Assembly: GCA_963695155.1 (NCBI GenBank)
Contig: CAVOGD010000007.1
Location: 1-64,000, forward strand
Source of the DNA: SG8-30 sp963695155
GTDB taxonomy: Bacteria; Pseudomonadota; Gammaproteobacteria; Steroidobacterales; Steroidobacteraceae
Length of the DNA: 64,000 nt
Direction: 5' to 3'
This document shows, piece after piece, positions 61,743 through 64,000 of the stretch (its first letter is position 1; each line of letters begins with the position of its first letter). A program made the translations under genes and the position numbers. The notes under the pieces are model-generated. The model searched no databases and was not told the origin of the DNA. It was given only the letters and a program-made list of their open reading frames with translations.

Positions 61743-62980
61743 TACAACCTCGACCCCGGAGACTTGTATCGGGCAATTGCGTCATCGAATGCGCAGATCA
61801 TTGCGCGCGTTCCTGCCTGCAGCGATAGATGGCTCTCGTAGTATTGCCGGCCATTCTCGCCCATTTGCCGACGCTGACCATCGGGCAAGTTAGCGAGCCG
61901 AAGAACCGCCTCCGCGATGGACATTGGACTTTCCGGCTCCGCACGTATTCCGGCTCCAGCCCTCTCTACCAGGCTCGCCGCATCGCCGCCCACCGCGACG
62001 AGTATGGGTTTCCCCATGAACAGATAGGCCTGGATCTTAGATGGGAGCGTGATCGCAAATAAGGCGGAATTTCGCAGATGCACAAGCAGCACATCCGCGA
62101 AATCCAAGACGTGTCCAATCTCCGCCATGTCCATTCGCGGCAGGACAACAACGTTGCCCAGCCCATCCGCCTGCCGTCGCAGCGCGTCAAGCTCTGTGCC
62201 GCCGCCAACAAGCACAAACTGCACCGAGCCCGCCTGTGGCCCAACGATTGCAGCAGCTGCGAGCACGGCCTCAAGCGCCTGAGCCTTGCCCATGTTGCCC
62301 GCAAAAACGACGTTGAATCGATCCTTGAGGCGCGCTAGATCGACGCGGCACTCGCTGCTCCGCTGCGTCAGCGCGGTTTCATCGCACCAATTATGGATCA
62401 GTCTGATCTTCGAAATCGGAACGCCGCGTTCGACTAACCGTGCAACAAACCCGGGCGACTGTGAAACGATGACCGTCGCTCGCCGGTAGACCCACTGCGC
62501 AATCCGCCCAACCAGACCGATTATCCAACGGTTGTCTATCATTCCGGTCGATTGCAGGGTATCCGGCCAAAGATCCTGAATGTCATACACAAACGGGATT
62601 CGGCGGAAAGACGCAATCAAGGATGCCGCCAGACCAACCGTTAGCGGAGGGTGGTACACGTATGCGACGTCCGGTTTGAATCGCGTGAGGATCCCGGCCA
62701 GCGTCGAGCTGGCTGCAAAACTGACGTAGTTCAGCACCCTGCCGAGCGCGGATCCGTCATGGCTGGGGTACAGCGCCACCCTCAAAACGGGGATTCCGTC
62801 CATCACCTCATGGCGCCGCCAGCGCACCCTGTAGCCGGCGTAGACCTTGCCCCCAGGATAATTCGGAAACCCAGTGATGACCTGCACTTCGTGGCCCGCA
62901 TCGCGCAAGGCCTTGGCGAACAGCAGCCCCTTGAAGGTAGGTTCCGGATCAAACCACTGCGTGAGAATCAGGATCCGCAC
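61742..62980 (-). CDS. GT4 glycosyltransferase (WbuB-like)
   Basis: 412 residues from GTG 62980: GT-B fold with VRILILTQWFDPEPTFKGLL, YDIQDLWPDTLQSTGMIDNR and the donor-site region VVFAGNMGKAQALEAVLAAA, FADVLLVHLRNSALFAITLP, SKIQAYLFMGKPILVAVGGD. Typical of O-antigen or capsule transferases acting on GlcNAc-type acceptors. In the raw sequence its frame joins wecB upstream; the wecB stop (62989) lies 9 bases before this start. It overlaps the PglC-like start by one base. Confidence 0.88.
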   Translation of the reverse strand: MRILILTQWFDPEPTFKGLLFAKALRDAGHEVQVITGFPNYPGGKVYAGYRVRWRRHEVMDGIPVLRVALYPSHDGSALGRVLNYVSFAASSTLAGILTRFKPDVAYVYHPPLTVGLAASLIASFRRIPFVYDIQDLWPDTLQSTGMIDNRWIIGLVGRIAQWVYRRATVIVSQSPGFVARLVERGVPISKIRLIHNWCDETALTQRSSECRVDLARLKDRFNVVFAGNMGKAQALEAVLAAAAIVGPQAGSVQFVLVGGGTELDALRRQADGLGNVVVLPRMDMAEIGHVLDFADVLLVHLRNSALFAITLPSKIQAYLFMGKPILVAVGGDAASLVERAGAGIRAEPESPMSIAEAVLRLANLPDGQRRQMGENGRQYYESHLSLQAGTRAMICAFDDAIARYKSPGSRL

Positions 62981-62988
62981 GGAAGGAC

Positions 62989-64000
62989 TTAGTACTGCTT
63001 CCAGACCATGCGGCGGACGTAGTCCGTGTAGCTGTGGATGATGCGCACCACCTTGTCCGACACGTTGGGCATGCTGTAGTCGGCCACCTGCCGCAGCAAT
63101 CGGTCCTCGCCGCGCGGCTGGCTCTCCAGGATGGCCAGCCCCTGCAGCACCCGCTCCAGCTCCAGGCCGACCATCATCACGGCGGCCTCTTCCATGCCCT
63201 CCGGGCGCTCGTGCGCCTCGCGCAGGTTGAGCGCCGGGAAGTTGAGGATCGACGACTCTTCGTTGATCGTGCCGCTGTCCGACAACACCGCCCGCGGCCT
63301 CAGCTGCAGCCGGACGTAGTCGCTGAACCCAAGCGGCTTGAGCAGTCGCACCAGCGGGGTCGAACGACGCTCCTGTCGCATCGATGCGCTTCTGCGTGCG
63401 CGGGTGGGTGGAGACGATCACCGGCAGGCCGTAGTGTCTGCGCAAGCGGTTCGAGCACCGCCACCAGTTTGGCGAAGTTGCGCTCGGAATCGATGTTTTC
63501 TTCGCGGTGCGCGCTGACCACGAAGAAGCTGGCCGACTCCAGGCCCAGCCGGGCCAGCACATCGACGCATCGATCTCGGCCCGGTAGTGGTCCAGCACCT
63601 CGCACATCGGGCTGCCGGTCTTGATCACCAGGTCGGGCGGCAGGCCCTCGCGCAGCAGATACTCGCGCGCGATGTCGCTGTAGGTCAGGTTGATGTCGGC
63701 CGTGTGGTCGACGATGCGGCGGTTGATCTCTTCCGGCACGCGCATGTCGAAGCAGCGGTTGCCCGCTTCCATGTGGAAGATCGGAATCTTGCGCCGCTTG
63801 GCCGGGATCACCGCCAGGCAGCTGTTGGTGTCGCCCAGCACCAGCATGGCATCCGGCCTCGCTTCCTGCCAGCACCGGTCCACCGCGATGATCACCTTGC
63901 CGATGGTCTCGGCGCCGTTCTGCGCCGGCCGCTTCGAGAAAGTGATCCGGCTTGCGAATGCCGAGATCGTCGAAGAAGATCTGGTTCAGCTCGTAGTCGT
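62989..64000 (-). CDS. wecB: UDP-GlcNAc 2-epimerase (non-hydrolysing), 5' end outside the window, frame-broken
   Basis: Converts UDP-GlcNAc to UDP-ManNAc. From the window edge inward: QIFFDDLGIRKPDHFLEA, PDAMLVLGDTNSCLAVIPAK, IPIFHMEAGNRCFDMRVPEE, INRRIVDHTADINLTYSDIA, and at the C-terminus SDSGTINEESSILNFPALNL, REAHERPEGMEEAAVMMVGL. Frame changes near 63920, 63575, 63440 and 63380 break the central part. It may provide UDP-ManNAc for the same glycan as the GT4 and PglC-like enzymes. Confidence 0.87.

Noticed and set aside
61742..63895. A 717-codon frame joining UDP-GlcNAc 2-epimerase to a GT4 glycosyltransferase.
   Set aside because: The true wecB C-terminus is in another frame (stop 62989) and the GT4 protein starts normally at GTG 62980; the joined middle part is nonsense.

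Overview
The window is GC-rich, densely coded chromosomal DNA, most likely from a gammaproteobacterium that makes exopolysaccharide. The fused aspartokinase-homoserine dehydrogenase (thrA-thrB-thrC), gltX beside tRNA-Glu and tRNA-Ala, and ubiT/ubiU/ubiV point to Gammaproteobacteria. The exosortase A (XrtA)/PEP-CTERM system with PrsK/PrsR is typical of environmental biofilm and floc formers. I cannot name a genus. Many otherwise well-conserved genes carry one or more single-base frame changes. These look more like consensus errors (several at G/C runs) than real decay, so I annotate such genes as one CDS and say where the frame changes.

Layout. (1) Positions 1-20746, all leftward: one XrtA exopolysaccharide operon of about 20 kb. 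It starts with an EpsB-type sugar transferase, then prsK, prsR, xrtA, prsT, polysaccharide export protein, chain-length determinant, tyrosine autokinase, TIGR03016-type outer-membrane protein, deacetylase, AsnB-like amidotransferase, acyl carrier protein, AMP ligase, NadE-like protein and a GT2 glycosyltransferase cut by the window edge. Genes overlap by 4 nt or are a few bases apart. (2) 21.2-26.3 kb: an Ig/FN3-like lipoprotein, a FemAB/BioF2-like acyltransferase, an acyl-CoA-binding protein, a VanZ-like protein, a GT2 glycosyltransferase and a PEP-CTERM protein. (3) 26.4-34.2 kb: proC-thrA-thrB-thrC and gltX with two tRNAs. (4) 34.2-41.1 kb: two SGNH hydrolases, an exosortase-associated acyl-CoA ligase, two more PEP-CTERM proteins, tRNA-Val, a Phd/PIN module and a PepSY protein. 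(5) 41.2-45.5 kb: ubiT, ubiV, ubiU (O2-independent ubiquinone synthesis) and an indolepyruvate/phenylpyruvate-type decarboxylase. (6) 45.6-64 kb: a second surface-sugar region with manB, manC, ugd, two DegT aminotransferases, a WbpM/PglF dehydratase, PglD, PglC, a GT4 transferase and wecB, interspersed with four toxin-antitoxin modules, a DUF2283 pair and an SLC13 transporter.

Two regulatory or mobile patterns tie the window together. First, all three PEP-CTERM genes have a -24/-12 (sigma-54) promoter preceded, 75-78 bases upstream, by the same 17-bp box (TGTCG-N4-A-N2-TTACA). This fits the sigma-54 activator PrsR encoded in the operon. Second, from 23.4 kb to 60.5 kb, fifteen loci carry about 60 copies of a 13-bp near-palindrome, GGGGTC(A/T)GACCCC. 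Within every array the A-centred cores precede the T-centred cores. These arrays supply the stop codons of six genes, border truncated genes and toxin-antitoxin modules, and in manC form a 54-bp (18-codon) tandem repeat inside the coding sequence. I consider this repeat family the most interesting content of the window.
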